Both the position numbers and the translations under genes were made by a program. A DNA stretch of 39,565 nucleotides from Halorhabdus amylolytica (lineage in GTDB: Archaea > Halobacteriota > Halobacteria > Halobacteriales > Haloarculaceae). The stretch lies in contig NZ_SPQG01000003.1 of NCBI RefSeq assembly GCF_004944975.1, positions 82,578 through 122,142 of the forward strand, read 5' to 3'. Every line of letters starts with the position of its first letter. Positions within the stretch are counted from its first letter, which is position 1. Under the pieces are notes generated by a model. That model was not told where the DNA came from, did no database searches, and worked only from the letters and a program-made list of their open reading frames with translations. Shown piece by piece: positions 26,339 to 35,215 of this stretch.

Positions 26339-28045
26339 ATGGGGTTCCGGGACGACGACCGCGCGCAAGCGATCCAGATCGGTGCCGTGCTGTTGTTCGC
26401 CGTCCTGGTGATCGCCTTCTCGTTGTACCAGGCGTTCGTCGTGCCCAATCAGAACGCACAGGTCGAGCGCAACCACCTCCAAACACTCGAGGGGCAGATG
26501 CAGGACCTCCGGGATGGGATCGTCAACGTTCCAAAGACCGGAACGGGCCGCTCGGTGCACCTGGCGCTGGGTACGAATTATCCGGCACGGGCGATCACGT
26601 TAAACCCGCCACCGGCGAGCGGGCAGTTGCGAACGGTCGGGACTGCCGATCCGGGTGTCAATTTCACGATCGCCAACGCGAGGGCGCTCGACGACGAGAC
26701 CGCCGATTACTGGAACGGCACGAACCGTACCCGGGAGACGGGTCAAATCGTCTACGCGCCTGACTACAACGAGTTTCAGGATCCGCCGGACCTGGTTTAT
26801 GACACGACGACCGTCTTCAGCCGGTTCGACGACGCGAGTCTCTGGACGACGGGCCAGACGCTCGTCGACGGCCGGCAGGTGACGCTGGTGGCGATCGACG
26901 GGTCCTACGACAGAGGGTCGAGCCGTTCGGTCTCGGTCGATCTCGACGCCGTCAGCGCCTCGACGACCGAGATCGGAGTGACGAACACGAGCGACGGGAA
27001 CGTGACGATCGCATTCACGTCCCAGCGCGCTCCGGCGGAGTGGCGATCGTTGCTCGAGGACGAACAGCAGCTCGATCACCCGAACGGGTACGTCCACGAC
27101 GTCTCCGGGGAGCCGCTGTCGGAAGAGTACTGGCGGATCTCGATAGCCATGGAGGCAGGCGAGACCTACCGGCTCAGGATGGCCAAAGTCGGGATCGGGA
27201 CGGATGTCGAGGACACGACTGCCACGTACCTGAGGACTGTCGCGGGTAACGGAACGACCGTTCCCGAAGGGGGGAAAGCGAGCATCACCGTCGAAGCCAG
27301 AGACGCGTTCAACAATCCCGTGCCCGCCCGGATCGTGGCCGGCACCGCCCGCAACGACTCCGCAGTGTCCCCGCGAAGTCGATCCGTGGGCACCGACGGG
27401 CGAGTGACGCTGACTTACGAGGCGCTGGGAGATGTCGTGAATGAAAGTCAGGTCTCTGACCGCGTGCGAGTGAGCCTGGATCCGGCCCTGTCCGGCATGG
27501 TCAACGACAACGGATCGGACTTCGACGGGTCAACGCCCGAAAACGTCAGTCTCGTCGTTCGCGCCGACAATAGTGATCGGAGCGGACTGGCGGGAGGCAA
27601 CGCGAACATGGTGACCTACGACGGGGACGGCTCAGCCGCCGGACCGGGCGGGACGGGCGTCTCGTTCAACGTGACCAACGAGGGGAGTTCGGGTGTGACC
27701 ATCGCACAGATCGCGATCGAAAGTGGGAGCAGCGCCGTGAAGGTCTTCGAGGGTGACGGTGGGAGCGGCCGCTGGAACAGGGAGGTTTTCGTCGATGCGA
27801 CGACTGACGGATATGTCGAAAGCGGCGAGCAAAACTACAATCAAGCGGGCTACGTCCTGGGAAGCGGGTCGACGTCGTTCGACCAGATCCCGAAGATCGC
27901 CGCGGGCGACACGGCTGGGTTCTACATCTACGAGTTCCGTAATGGAAACGGTGCCAACGCCGACGTCGACATGAACGGAGAATCGGTGACAGTCACGCTC
28001 ACGTTCGGAGATGGATCGACGAAGGAGATCTCGTTCACTGGGTGA
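26339..28045 (+). CDS. Large secreted protein with a pilin-like N-terminus
   Basis: The protein has 568 residues. A charged leader (GFRDDDRAQ) comes before one hydrophobic helix, AIQIGAVLLFAVLVIAFSLY, the layout of archaeal type IV pilin-like signal sequences. It should therefore be membrane anchored with the bulk outside. The ectodomain is beta-rich and Asn/Asp/Thr-rich with many N-x-S/T sites. It includes an Ig-like segment near 325-375 (GKASITVEARDAFNNPVPAR) like invasin/Big repeats and a C-terminal domain (about 430-568) ending in VTVTLTFGDGSTKEISF. I recall this family in other haloarchaea without a known role. It directly abuts the next gene. Confidence 0.8.
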   Translation: MGFRDDDRAQAIQIGAVLLFAVLVIAFSLYQAFVVPNQNAQVERNHLQTLEGQMQDLRDGIVNVPKTGTGRSVHLALGTNYPARAITLNPPPASGQLRTVGTADPGVNFTIANARALDDETADYWNGTNRTRETGQIVYAPDYNEFQDPPDLVYDTTTVFSRFDDASLWTTGQTLVDGRQVTLVAIDGSYDRGSSRSVSVDLDAVSASTTEIGVTNTSDGNVTIAFTSQRAPAEWRSLLEDEQQLDHPNGYVHDVSGEPLSEEYWRISIAMEAGETYRLRMAKVGIGTDVEDTTATYLRTVAGNGTTVPEGGKASITVEARDAFNNPVPARIVAGTARNDSAVSPRSRSVGTDGRVTLTYEALGDVVNESQVSDRVRVSLDPALSGMVNDNGSDFDGSTPENVSLVVRADNSDRSGLAGGNANMVTYDGDGSAAGPGGTGVSFNVTNEGSSGVTIAQIAIESGSSAVKVFEGDGGSGRWNREVFVDATTDGYVESGEQNYNQAGYVLGSGSTSFDQIPKIAAGDTAGFYIYEFRNGNGANADVDMNGESVTVTLTFGDGSTKEISFTG

Positions 28046-29710
28046 GTGCCGTTGAGCGCCACTACCGGCGGAGAGGCGGATCGTGCCCAGTCGGAAATTA
28101 TCGGGATCGTCCTCCTGACTGCTGTCGTCGTGCTCCTGTCTGTCCTCGTCGGCGGAGTGATCCTCGACTCGATAGAGACGGATGAAAAGCCGGTCGCGAA
28201 CCTCGACGTCTCGATCGACGGGAACGGAACGACCGTCATCGCACACGACGGCGGGGATCGCCTGCCCAAGAGCGAAGTCTCGGTCGTGTTCCGATCGGGT
28301 ACCTCTGGCGGTCAACCGCTGTCAAACTACACACAGCGACGGGGGGACACCGATGTTATCTTCGAGCCGGGGGAGGTGGTCAGCGGCGGGACTCCCGACG
28401 GAGAGACGATCGGCGTCCTGATCGTCCACGATCCCTCGAACGCGGTGTTGTACGACGGACTGGTCGACGTCGCCGGGAACGCGACCGGGAACAAGGCGCC
28501 GACGGCCAGGATGACGGTCACGCCCTCGGTGGCGACCGCGGGCCAGAGGGTGACCTTCGACGCGAGCGGATCGAGCGATCCCGACGGCTCGATCACCGAC
28601 TACGAGTGGGATCTCGACGGCGACGGAATTTACGAGCACCGGGGTGTCGTCGTCGATCGTGCATTCTCGCAGGCAGGTGGACGGACGGTCCGACTGCGGG
28701 TCTTCGACGAGCGGGCGGCGACGGCGACAACCACGGAATCGCTCACGGTCACGCCGGCCAGTATTTCGGTCACCTCGGCGACGCTGAGCGACGACGGCGA
28801 CGGCATCGTCGTCCCGGGCGATCCTCTGACAGCCGCAGTCACGATCGAAACGACAGGGATAGTGATCGACTCCGTCACGGCCGACGGGAGCGCGTTCGGT
28901 GCCGGAACCGTCGAGTTGACCGACGGCGACGGTGACGGCACCTACGACGGATCCGTCACCGTCGGAAGCGATTCGGTCGCTGGGGATCAGGGGATGACCG
29001 TGACGATCCGATCGGTCGACGGAAACACGACGACGGTCGAGACCGACGAACTCGCGGTCGACCTTTCGCCACCGATCGTCACGGACACGTCCCTGGCGGA
29101 TGGGGACAGAGACGGGTTCGTCACGACCGACGACCAGGTGACGGTCACCGCGACGGTCTCCGACGATGTCGCGGGTGTCGACACCGTGCAGGCGGACGCC
29201 GGATCGTTCGACGCGGGAACCGTCGAGTTGACCGACGGCGACGGCGACGGGACCTACGACGGGACGTTCTCGGTCGGGGGGACACCCGAAGAAGGAGCAC
29301 AGGCGGTTTCGATCACGGCGACCGATCGCGTCGGGCGGGGGGCCACCGAATCGACCGAATCACTGATCGTCGACACGACGGCACCCGAGATTACGACGTT
29401 CTCGGTCGAAGACGAGAGCGAATTCTGGCTGTTCGGCTTTACGGAGCAATACCAAATCCAGTGGGAAACAACCGACGACAATCTCGGCGCGACGACGGTC
29501 TACGTTAACCGATCCGAGGAGGTACAGGAAAGTTACACTGGATCTGAGGGGGATGAAACGTACGAAAATGCTCGGCTGTTCGAAGTGTCCGGGCGTGAGC
29601 ATACGATCACGATCGTCGCCGTCGACGAGGCCGGCAACCGGGCCTGTCGGTCCGTGACGGACACCGCCGACGGGAGCGATCCTCCCTCGTCGGCGTACGC
29701 ATCCTGTTAA
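28046..29710 (+). CDS. Pilin-like surface protein with PKD domain and Ca-binding-type repeats
   Basis: The protein has 554 residues from GTG 28046, which immediately follows the previous stop (TGAGTG). The N-terminus DRAQSEIIGIVLLTAVVVLL is a pilin-type signal and membrane helix. A beta domain (about 45-145) is followed by a PKD domain (about 150-235; TFDASGSSDPDGSITDYEWD). Two Ig-like repeats follow, each holding GTVELTDGDGDGTYDG (about 290-306 and 393-409), an Asp-rich loop like calcium-binding dockerin or thrombospondin repeats. A last Ig-like domain ends with two Cys that could pair. It is probably a cell-surface or pilus-tip adhesin working with the upstream protein. Confidence 0.78.
   Translation: MPLSATTGGEADRAQSEIIGIVLLTAVVVLLSVLVGGVILDSIETDEKPVANLDVSIDGNGTTVIAHDGGDRLPKSEVSVVFRSGTSGGQPLSNYTQRRGDTDVIFEPGEVVSGGTPDGETIGVLIVHDPSNAVLYDGLVDVAGNATGNKAPTARMTVTPSVATAGQRVTFDASGSSDPDGSITDYEWDLDGDGIYEHRGVVVDRAFSQAGGRTVRLRVFDERAATATTTESLTVTPASISVTSATLSDDGDGIVVPGDPLTAAVTIETTGIVIDSVTADGSAFGAGTVELTDGDGDGTYDGSVTVGSDSVAGDQGMTVTIRSVDGNTTTVETDELAVDLSPPIVTDTSLADGDRDGFVTTDDQVTVTATVSDDVAGVDTVQADAGSFDAGTVELTDGDGDGTYDGTFSVGGTPEEGAQAVSITATDRVGRGATESTESLIVDTTAPEITTFSVEDESEFWLFGFTEQYQIQWETTDDNLGATTVYVNRSEEVQESYTGSEGDETYENARLFEVSGREHTITIVAVDEAGNRACRSVTDTADGSDPPSSAYASC
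28901..29262 (+). repeat. Two copies of a 50-bp in-frame coding repeat
   Basis: Copies at 28901-28950 and 29213-29262 (312 bp apart) match at 47 of 50 positions. They encode the Asp-rich loop of two neighbouring Ig-like domains. Confidence 0.85.
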
Positions 29711-29750
29711 ATCCGGCTGTTTCGACAGTCGACGAAATTTTGATCGACAA

Positions 29751-29758
29751 AAACATAA
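29751..29758 (+). promoter_or_regulatory. TATA-like box of the HMG-CoA synthase gene
   Basis: AAACATAA lies in an AT-rich spacer about 32 bases before ATG 29787, leaving a leader of a few bases. Confidence 0.5.
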
Positions 29759-29786
29759 GTCACTTCGCCGTCCTCCCGTACGTATC

Positions 29787-31121
29787 ATGACTACAGCCGG
29801 CATCGACGCCGTCGAGATCCGCACTGGCAACCTCAAACTCGACCTCGCCGAGACCTTCGCACCCGAGAAGGACGAAGATCCCGCGAAGTATACCAAGGGC
29901 CTGGGACTGCACGCCAGTTCGTTTCCCGACGCTTACGAGGACATCGTCACGATGGGGGCGAACGCGGCCAAGCGCCTGATGGACCGCAAGGGCCTCGAAC
30001 CCGAGGACATCGGTCGGATCGACGTGGCCACCGAGAGCGCGTTCGACCACTCCAAGCCGGTCTCGACGTACATCGCCGGCTGTCTGGAGGACGTCTACGA
30101 CGATGACTTCCATCACGCAAACAAGGGCGAGCGGAAGTTCGCCTGTGTCGCGGGTACACAGGCGATCGACGACGCGGTCAACTGGATCCAGGCCGGGAAA
30201 AACCGCGGGCGGGCAGCACTAGTAATCGCTACCGACACCGCGCTGTATGCTCGCGGTGACTCCGGAGAAGCGACCCAGGGCGCTGGCGCAGTCGCCATGC
30301 TGATCGACGAGGATCCCGATCTAGTCTCGGTCGATCCCGTTCAGGGGTTCGGAAGCGCCGACGAGACGGACTTCTTGAAACCCAACCAGCAGTTCCCCAG
30401 CGTTGACGGCAAGCGCTCGATGCAGGTCTATCTGGCACGGATGCGCGAGGCGATGATGGACGTCGAATCCCAGCGTGACCTCCATCCTGACGACTTCGCA
30501 GTCGTGCCCTTCCACATTCCGTTCCCCGGAATGGTCCGGAAAGGAGCGGCACTGGGCTTTCGGCACATCTCGCGAGGCACGGATGTCGAAGAGGAACTGG
30601 CCGAGGAGATCGGGATGCAGCCGCGTCTCGAGGACTTCGAGGACGAGGAGGCATATCGGGACGCTCTCTCGGCGTACACTGACGACTTGACCGAGACCGA
30701 CCGCTATCGGGAGTGGTACGACAAAACCGTCGAGCCCACGCTGGGTATCTCCCGGTACGTCGGTAACTGGTATACGGGATCGGTCCACCTCGCGCGGGCG
30801 TCGGCGCTCCGGGAGGCCCGTAGCAACGGTCGTAATCTCGACGAGCAAAAGCTGCTGGTCTGTTCGTACGGCAGCGGCGCACAGGCCGAGATCCACGTCG
30901 AAACCGTCCAGCCGGGCTGGGAGGAGGAGATCGCGGCACTCAACGTCGAGGAGCAACTCCGCGACCGCTACGATCTGACCTTCGAGGAGTACGAGCAGAT
31001 CCACGACGTCCACAACTACGACGAGAGTACCGACATCGACGCCTTCACCACGCCGGAGGAAGAGTTCGTCTTCGACGGCTGGGGGCGGATGGGCGAACGT
31101 AAGTACACCTACGTCGAATAA
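29787..31121 (+). CDS. Hydroxymethylglutaryl-CoA synthase
   Basis: The enzyme condenses acetyl-CoA with acetoacetyl-CoA to HMG-CoA, the first committed step of the mevalonate pathway for archaeal isoprenoid lipids. It has 444 residues. The catalytic triad is visible: E83 (VATESAFDHSKP), the acylated C120 (FACVAGTQAID) and H243 (PFHIPFPGMVRKG). GAGAVAMLI and GSGAQAEIHVE mark the thiolase-like fold. The acetoacetyl-CoA thiolase and DUF35 protein that often accompany methanogen HMG-CoA synthases are not next to it here. It converges with an HTH regulator gene. Confidence 0.94.
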   Translation: MTTAGIDAVEIRTGNLKLDLAETFAPEKDEDPAKYTKGLGLHASSFPDAYEDIVTMGANAAKRLMDRKGLEPEDIGRIDVATESAFDHSKPVSTYIAGCLEDVYDDDFHHANKGERKFACVAGTQAIDDAVNWIQAGKNRGRAALVIATDTALYARGDSGEATQGAGAVAMLIDEDPDLVSVDPVQGFGSADETDFLKPNQQFPSVDGKRSMQVYLARMREAMMDVESQRDLHPDDFAVVPFHIPFPGMVRKGAALGFRHISRGTDVEEELAEEIGMQPRLEDFEDEEAYRDALSAYTDDLTETDRYREWYDKTVEPTLGISRYVGNWYTGSVHLARASALREARSNGRNLDEQKLLVCSYGSGAQAEIHVETVQPGWEEEIAALNVEEQLRDRYDLTFEEYEQIHDVHNYDESTDIDAFTTPEEEFVFDGWGRMGERKYTYVE

Positions 31122-31194
31122 CGACGCCGAGCGTTGGGGCGACCACGGACAGACCTGTGGCTGGCTCGGGTCCCTGTGGCCCGACGGCGGGATC

Positions 31195-31237
31195 GGGATG
31201 TGGTCGCCCTGGCCCATCGTGAGCGCGGCCACATCCC
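31195..31237. repeat. 9-bp inverted repeat between convergent genes
   Basis: GGGATGTGG (31195-31203) and CCACATCCC (31229-31237) are exact complements with a 25-nt loop in the 129-bp spacer between two convergent genes. It could end transcription in both directions, but it has no T-runs. Confidence 0.35.
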
Positions 31238-31250
31238 CTCGCCGTTCCTC

Positions 31251-31958
31251 TCAGAACTGCTCGCCGACAGTGCCCAGTAGTTCCTCGAGATCGACGGTCG
31301 TCGTTGCCAATGCGAAGCCATCGACCCGTGCCAGATCAGCTGCGTGCTCCCAGACCTCATCGGTGTCGATCCCGTGGAGCACGACGGCGTTCGGCGTCGG
31401 GTTGACCACGCGCATCGCGACCAGCGGCGACTCCCCGCGGGTCACGTTCGTGAACACCAGCACCCGGTTGGAACTCTGGCCGTACAGCCGGTAGAACTCC
31501 TCGCTGGAGAGTCGTCTGATCGCAGCGATACTGTCGATCACCGTATGTCCAACGACAGTCGCCCGATCTCCCGCTGTGAGTTCCGTCGCATCGATCGCCT
31601 CGAAGTACCGATCGATCGGCACGGCCGCGGCGAACTCCTTGAGATCCAGCACGCTGTCGCTGTCGTAGCCCGCCGAGAGGACGCGTGCGTGCTGGCGGAT
31701 GTGTCGACCGCCGCGTTCCTGATCGATGGAAAGCAGCCCCCCGACCGTCCGGCGAACGACACCGATCCCCGGATTGTCACGCCGCCCGCTCTCGTAGTCG
31801 GAGACGACTGACGGCGAGACGTCCAGTTCGTCGGCCAACTCCGTCTGTGTGATCTCGAAGTCCGTCCGCCACTTCCGGAGCGTCTCGCCGGGCTCGTCAC
31901 TACAGGCGATCTCGCCGGCGATCCGCTCGGCCAACTGCTCGCGCTCCGTCTGACTCAT
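31251..31958 (-). CDS. HTH (XRE-type) transcriptional regulator with C-terminal domain
   Basis: The 235-residue protein has a cro/C1-type helix-turn-helix at about 28-80 (KWRTDFEITQTELADELDVS, then PSVVSDYESGRRDNPGIGVV) and a C-terminal domain of about 130 residues with RVLVFTNVTRGESPLVAMRV and PNAVVLHGIDTDEVW. This matches the archaeal COG1395-type predicted regulators in layout. Ligand and targets are unknown. ATG 31958 fits a TATA-like GTATTTATGC on the minus strand (31991-31982) for a leaderless mRNA. Longer frames reading through that box are not real. Its location beside the HMG-CoA synthase gene suggests, without proof, a link to lipid synthesis. Confidence 0.85.
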   Translation of the reverse strand: MSQTEREQLAERIAGEIACSDEPGETLRKWRTDFEITQTELADELDVSPSVVSDYESGRRDNPGIGVVRRTVGGLLSIDQERGGRHIRQHARVLSAGYDSDSVLDLKEFAAAVPIDRYFEAIDATELTAGDRATVVGHTVIDSIAAIRRLSSEEFYRLYGQSSNRVLVFTNVTRGESPLVAMRVVNPTPNAVVLHGIDTDEVWEHAADLARVDGFALATTTVDLEELLGTVGEQF

Positions 31959-31981
31959 GCCCGGGTGTCGGGTGGCGGTCG

Positions 31982-32041
31982 CATAAATACTGTCGAATGT
32001 CGATTCGACGAACGACGAATTCCGGACGGAACGGATATACC
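31982..32041. promoter_or_regulatory. Divergent promoters: HTH regulator (-) and membrane protein (+)
   Basis: Minus-strand GTATTTATGC (31991-31982) serves ATG 31958. Plus-strand GGATATACC (32033-32041) is centred 27 bases before ATG 32064. Both predict leaderless transcripts. Confidence 0.5.
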
Positions 32042-32063
32042 CCTCGGCGACGCACAACCGGCC

Positions 32064-32735
32064 ATGCCCTCGACCGTCGTTCACCTCGCGCTCGCGGGGT
32101 TGATCGCCGCAGCGTTGCTTCGGGACTCGTTCGGTCTCCGCGCGCTGGCTGTCGTCGCAACGCTGGTCATCGTTCCCGATCTGGATGCCTTCGCCGGGTG
32201 GGTGATCGAGGGGGGCCATCGGTCGCTGTTACACACACTGTTGTTCCCGCTCGCGCTCGCCGGGGTGATCGCCTACGATACGCGCGTCCGTGATACGTCC
32301 TGGCTCCGGCGCCGTTTCGACGGGCATGGACCACGTGTGGCCTGGGTAGGCGTCCTGTCGATCGCGTTCGCGGCCATCGGGCCGGATCTCTTCGGCGTGG
32401 GCGCGAACCTCCTCTACCCGGTCCACGACCAGTTCTACGCGTTCGACGGCCGGATCGAACTCTCGAATCAGCGTGGATTCGTCCAGACGTTCGTCGATCT
32501 CGCGCCGGAGCCGGTCGAAAGTGGTGGGAACGGAGGCACTGGAAGTGGCGATATCGCCGTCGGTTCGACGGAGGAGGTCCACATCAGTTCGGGCATCGAT
32601 CCACAGGCCGGCGACGAGCCGGAGAACGTCGAACGACTCTTCCCGATCGTGCGCTCGGGCCAGCAACTCCTGGTTGTGCTCACGAGCGTCGTCGTGGTCG
32701 GCACGCGGCTGGCCGAATCCCGGCTGTCGGACTGA
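32064..32735 (+). CDS. Membrane-bound metal-dependent hydrolase-like protein (YdjM/DUF457 type)
   Basis: The 223-residue protein starts PSTVVHLALAGLIAAALLRD and has PDLDAFAGWVI and GGHRSLLHTLLFPLALAGVI. The arrangement H...PDLD...HR--LH is the signature of the YdjM/LexA-binding-type family, predicted membrane-bound metal-dependent hydrolases. About four to five hydrophobic segments are visible, including a last one at about 203-218 (QQLLVVLTSVVVVGTRLAES). The Gly/Asp-rich region at about 150-185 should be extracellular or cytosolic. The substrate is unknown. The stop abuts the stop of the convergent ABC permease gene with no spacer. Confidence 0.78.
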   Translation: MPSTVVHLALAGLIAAALLRDSFGLRALAVVATLVIVPDLDAFAGWVIEGGHRSLLHTLLFPLALAGVIAYDTRVRDTSWLRRRFDGHGPRVAWVGVLSIAFAAIGPDLFGVGANLLYPVHDQFYAFDGRIELSNQRGFVQTFVDLAPEPVESGGNGGTGSGDIAVGSTEEVHISSGIDPQAGDEPENVERLFPIVRSGQQLLVVLTSVVVVGTRLAESRLSD

Positions 32736-33980
32736 TCACTCCTCGAAGTCACGCCAGCGCGTCAGCCTGATAGCGAGCCCGACGAACACGAGCGCCATCC
32801 CGCCCAGCGTCGCAAACGCCGGCCAGACGCCGTCGGTCGTCCCGACGATCAGCAGTCGGCGCAGCCCGCGGTGGAACTGATAGAGCGGCATGAGTCTCCC
32901 GATCGTCTGCAGCGTCTCGGGCATGATATCGATCTCCCAGAAGACGCCCGAGAGAAACATCATCGGGAACGCAACGATCCCACCTAGGCTGGTCGCAGCA
33001 TCCGGGTTGGGCAGGAGACACCCGAGAGTCATCCCGAGCGCCGAGAACGCGATAGCTCCGAGCAGGACGAGCGCGATCGAAAGCGGGCTGGGAATCGCGC
33101 TGACGCCGAACAGGACCGCCGCGACGAGAAGCATCACGCCCGTCAGAACGAGAGCGAGCAGCGACTGCTGGAGGACGTTCGCGAGGATCCAGTCCCGCTT
33201 GCGCAGGGGCGTCGCTACGAGGCGTTTGAGCGTGCCGTCCTGGTGGAAGCCAGCGATCACGCCGGGGACCGTCATCACCCCGTTGATCAACACGAGCGTG
33301 GCGATGAACGCCGGCAGGTAATAGTCGGTCGCCGTGAGACCGGCCGACCCGATCGTCCCCGATTCCAGACTGACGGGTGGCTCCTCGACGCCGATCGACC
33401 GTTGGTTGAACTCGGCGAGGACAGTCGAGAGGATGCCGCGGACGACGGCCGCCGACTGATCGTCCGGCGGCGCGTAGAACTGGAGTGTCGCTCCCGTCGC
33501 GTTTCTGGCTATTTCCCGCTCGGCCTGTTCGAGGCCTCGCTGGACGTTGGCCCGTTCGCTATCGTTCATATCGTCCTGAAAACGAGCGACGGTATCCCGG
33601 ATGATCCCGATACGGACCCGAGCGCTCTGGGCCCGGACGTCCTCGGCGAAGCCGTCGGGCAGGACGAGGACGCGACGGCTGTCCCCGTCACTTCCCCGGC
33701 TCCACTCAGTCAGATTTCGATCGGCGTCGATGTGCTTGATTTCCAGCGGATCTATACTCTCTAGACGATCGACGAACGTCGCCGAGAGGTTCGTCGGTTC
33801 GCCGCCCGGTCCGATATCCCCGTTCTGGACGACGAGGCCGAACGACGGCGCACTACTTGCGAAGACGGTACTGAAAATCACTAGCAGGATGATCGGGAAC
33901 AGGACGACGAAAAAGACCGTTTCCCGGGAGCGTGACCAGTCGCGCAACAGCGCCATCAGGAGCGCGGCGATGCGTTTCAT
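32736..33980 (-). CDS. ABC-2 type transporter permease
   Basis: The 414-residue protein has the ABC-2 layout. The first membrane helix at about 22-42 (VFFVVLFPIILLVIFSTVFA) is followed by a large extracytoplasmic domain to about 215. Five further helices follow (LPAFIATLVLINGVMTVPGV; LLALVLTGVMLLVAAVLFGV; LSIALVLLGAIAFSALGMTL; GGIVAFPMMFLSGVFWEIDI; a last one near 385-405). The conserved loop LKRLVATPLRKRDWI is present. It exports an unknown substrate (drug, lipid or polysaccharide) with the ATPase encoded just upstream. Its start overlaps that gene's stop by 4 bases. Confidence 0.9.
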   Translation of the reverse strand: MKRIAALLMALLRDWSRSRETVFFVVLFPIILLVIFSTVFASSAPSFGLVVQNGDIGPGGEPTNLSATFVDRLESIDPLEIKHIDADRNLTEWSRGSDGDSRRVLVLPDGFAEDVRAQSARVRIGIIRDTVARFQDDMNDSERANVQRGLEQAEREIARNATGATLQFYAPPDDQSAAVVRGILSTVLAEFNQRSIGVEEPPVSLESGTIGSAGLTATDYYLPAFIATLVLINGVMTVPGVIAGFHQDGTLKRLVATPLRKRDWILANVLQQSLLALVLTGVMLLVAAVLFGVSAIPSPLSIALVLLGAIAFSALGMTLGCLLPNPDAATSLGGIVAFPMMFLSGVFWEIDIMPETLQTIGRLMPLYQFHRGLRRLLIVGTTDGVWPAFATLGGMALVFVGLAIRLTRWRDFEE

Positions 33981-34945
33981 TCCAGTTCACCCCGCGCATC
34001 GGGCGTGCCACCGGCCAGCCGCAGGAACACGTCCTCCATGCCTGCGCTAACGAGGTCGATCGCCCGCCCGTCGCTGTGCTCGTGGAGTTGGCTGTAGGAC
34101 TCCTGGGCTCGTTCGCGCTCTTCGAAGAGGCCGACGAGGTCACCGGTCTTGGTCCGGTAGACTTCTGTCGCGGCGTCGTCGAGGATCGCTCGGAGCGCAC
34201 CCTCGGATGGCGACCCCTCCCCCACAACTTCCCCGCTGCTCCTGACGACCACTTTGATCGAGCCGCCGTAGCGGTCGATCAGGTTCGGGACGGTGTCAAT
34301 CGCCTCGATCGAGCCATCCAACAGGAGTGCGGCTCGGTGGGCGAGGCGTTCGACCTCCTCCATGTAATGGGTCGTCAGCACGACGCTGGTCCCGCGCTCG
34401 GCGAGACGGTCGATCTGCTCCCAGGTCGTTCGCCGGGCGTCGGGATCGAGTCCGGTGGTCGGCTCGTCCAGGAAGAGGACGGCAGGATCGCCCACGAGCG
34501 CCATCGCCATCCCCGTCCGCCGCTGGAGACCGCCCGAAAGCGATCGGAACGGCGTCCCGGCCCACTCGGCGAGGTCGAGTTCGTCGAGGACGGCATCGAC
34601 TTCTAGCCCTTCCTCGTACAGCCGCCGGATCAGCGCGACGTTCTCCCGGACGGTCAGGCGATCGAACGTGTGAAAGGACTGCGGGACGACGCCGATCTCG
34701 GCCTTGATCGCCCGCGATTCCCTAGTCACGTCCCGCCCGAGGACGGCCGCGGATCCCCCGCTCGGAGTCCGCAGACACTCGAGTATCTCGACGGTTGTGG
34801 TCTTGCCGGCGCCGTTGGGCCCCACCAGCGCGAAGACTTCTTCGTCCCGGATGTCGAAACTCACCTCGTCGACGGCGACAGTTTCGCCGTAGGTCTTTCG
34901 GAGGTCCGAGACCTCGATCACCGATTCACCTTCCGCGGTCGTCAT
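33977..34945 (-). CDS. ABC-2 type transporter ATP-binding protein
   Basis: The 322-residue ATPase energises the permease encoded directly after it. Walker A GPNGAGKT is at 42-49, a Q-loop Gln in GVVPQSFHTF follows, then the signature LSGGLQRR, Walker B LFLDEPTTGLDPDARR and an H-loop in TTHYMEEVERLAHR. A C-terminal extension (about 225-322) is typical of DrrA/CcmA-like exporters. ATG 34945 lies about 32 nt past the expected 5' end of the mRNA. A 9-codon ORF fills that leader and its stop overlaps this start as ATGA. Confidence 0.92.
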   Translation of the reverse strand: MTTAEGESVIEVSDLRKTYGETVAVDEVSFDIRDEEVFALVGPNGAGKTTTVEILECLRTPSGGSAAVLGRDVTRESRAIKAEIGVVPQSFHTFDRLTVRENVALIRRLYEEGLEVDAVLDELDLAEWAGTPFRSLSGGLQRRTGMAMALVGDPAVLFLDEPTTGLDPDARRTTWEQIDRLAERGTSVVLTTHYMEEVERLAHRAALLLDGSIEAIDTVPNLIDRYGGSIKVVVRSSGEVVGEGSPSEGALRAILDDAATEVYRTKTGDLVGLFEERERAQESYSQLHEHSDGRAIDLVSAGMEDVFLRLAGGTPDARGELE

Positions 34946-34971
34946 GCGCGTGCCCGCCCCCGTACCATCAT
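34942..34971 (-). CDS. 9-codon Arg-rich leader ORF before the ABC exporter
   Basis: On the minus strand, ATG 34971 opens MMVRGRARA and TGA 34944-34942 overlaps the exporter ATPase ATG (34945-34943) as ATGA. The TATA-like CTTTTAAG at 35008-35001 is centred about 33 bases upstream, which puts the predicted mRNA start within a few bases of this ORF. This could be a coupled leader peptide or chance. Confidence 0.35.
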   Translation of the reverse strand: MMVRGRARA

Positions 34972-35000
34972 CGATCGCGTTGCGGTTCCGTCGGTCAACA

Positions 35001-35008
35001 CTTAAAAG
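35001..35008 (-). promoter_or_regulatory. TATA-like box of the ABC exporter operon
   Basis: CTTTTAAG on the minus strand is a good haloarchaeal box and predicts transcription starting near 34977. The rest of the 34946-35215 spacer shows no gene. Confidence 0.5.
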
Positions 35009-35215
35009 ATGACCCGTCGCCGACTTTCGATAGGGTGTCTTTGTCGCCTTCTCTGACAGCCGACGCTGAGCCCGGACGGAGATAGAACGGCTATCTTGCT
35101 ACAGCGACCAGGTCATCAGTAGACGTTCACTGTCTCGGACGTAGTGACAGCCGTCAGAAGTTCATCAGTTCGTGTCACCCATTCCCGAACTCGACAAACA
35201 GTGAGTGACAGACAC

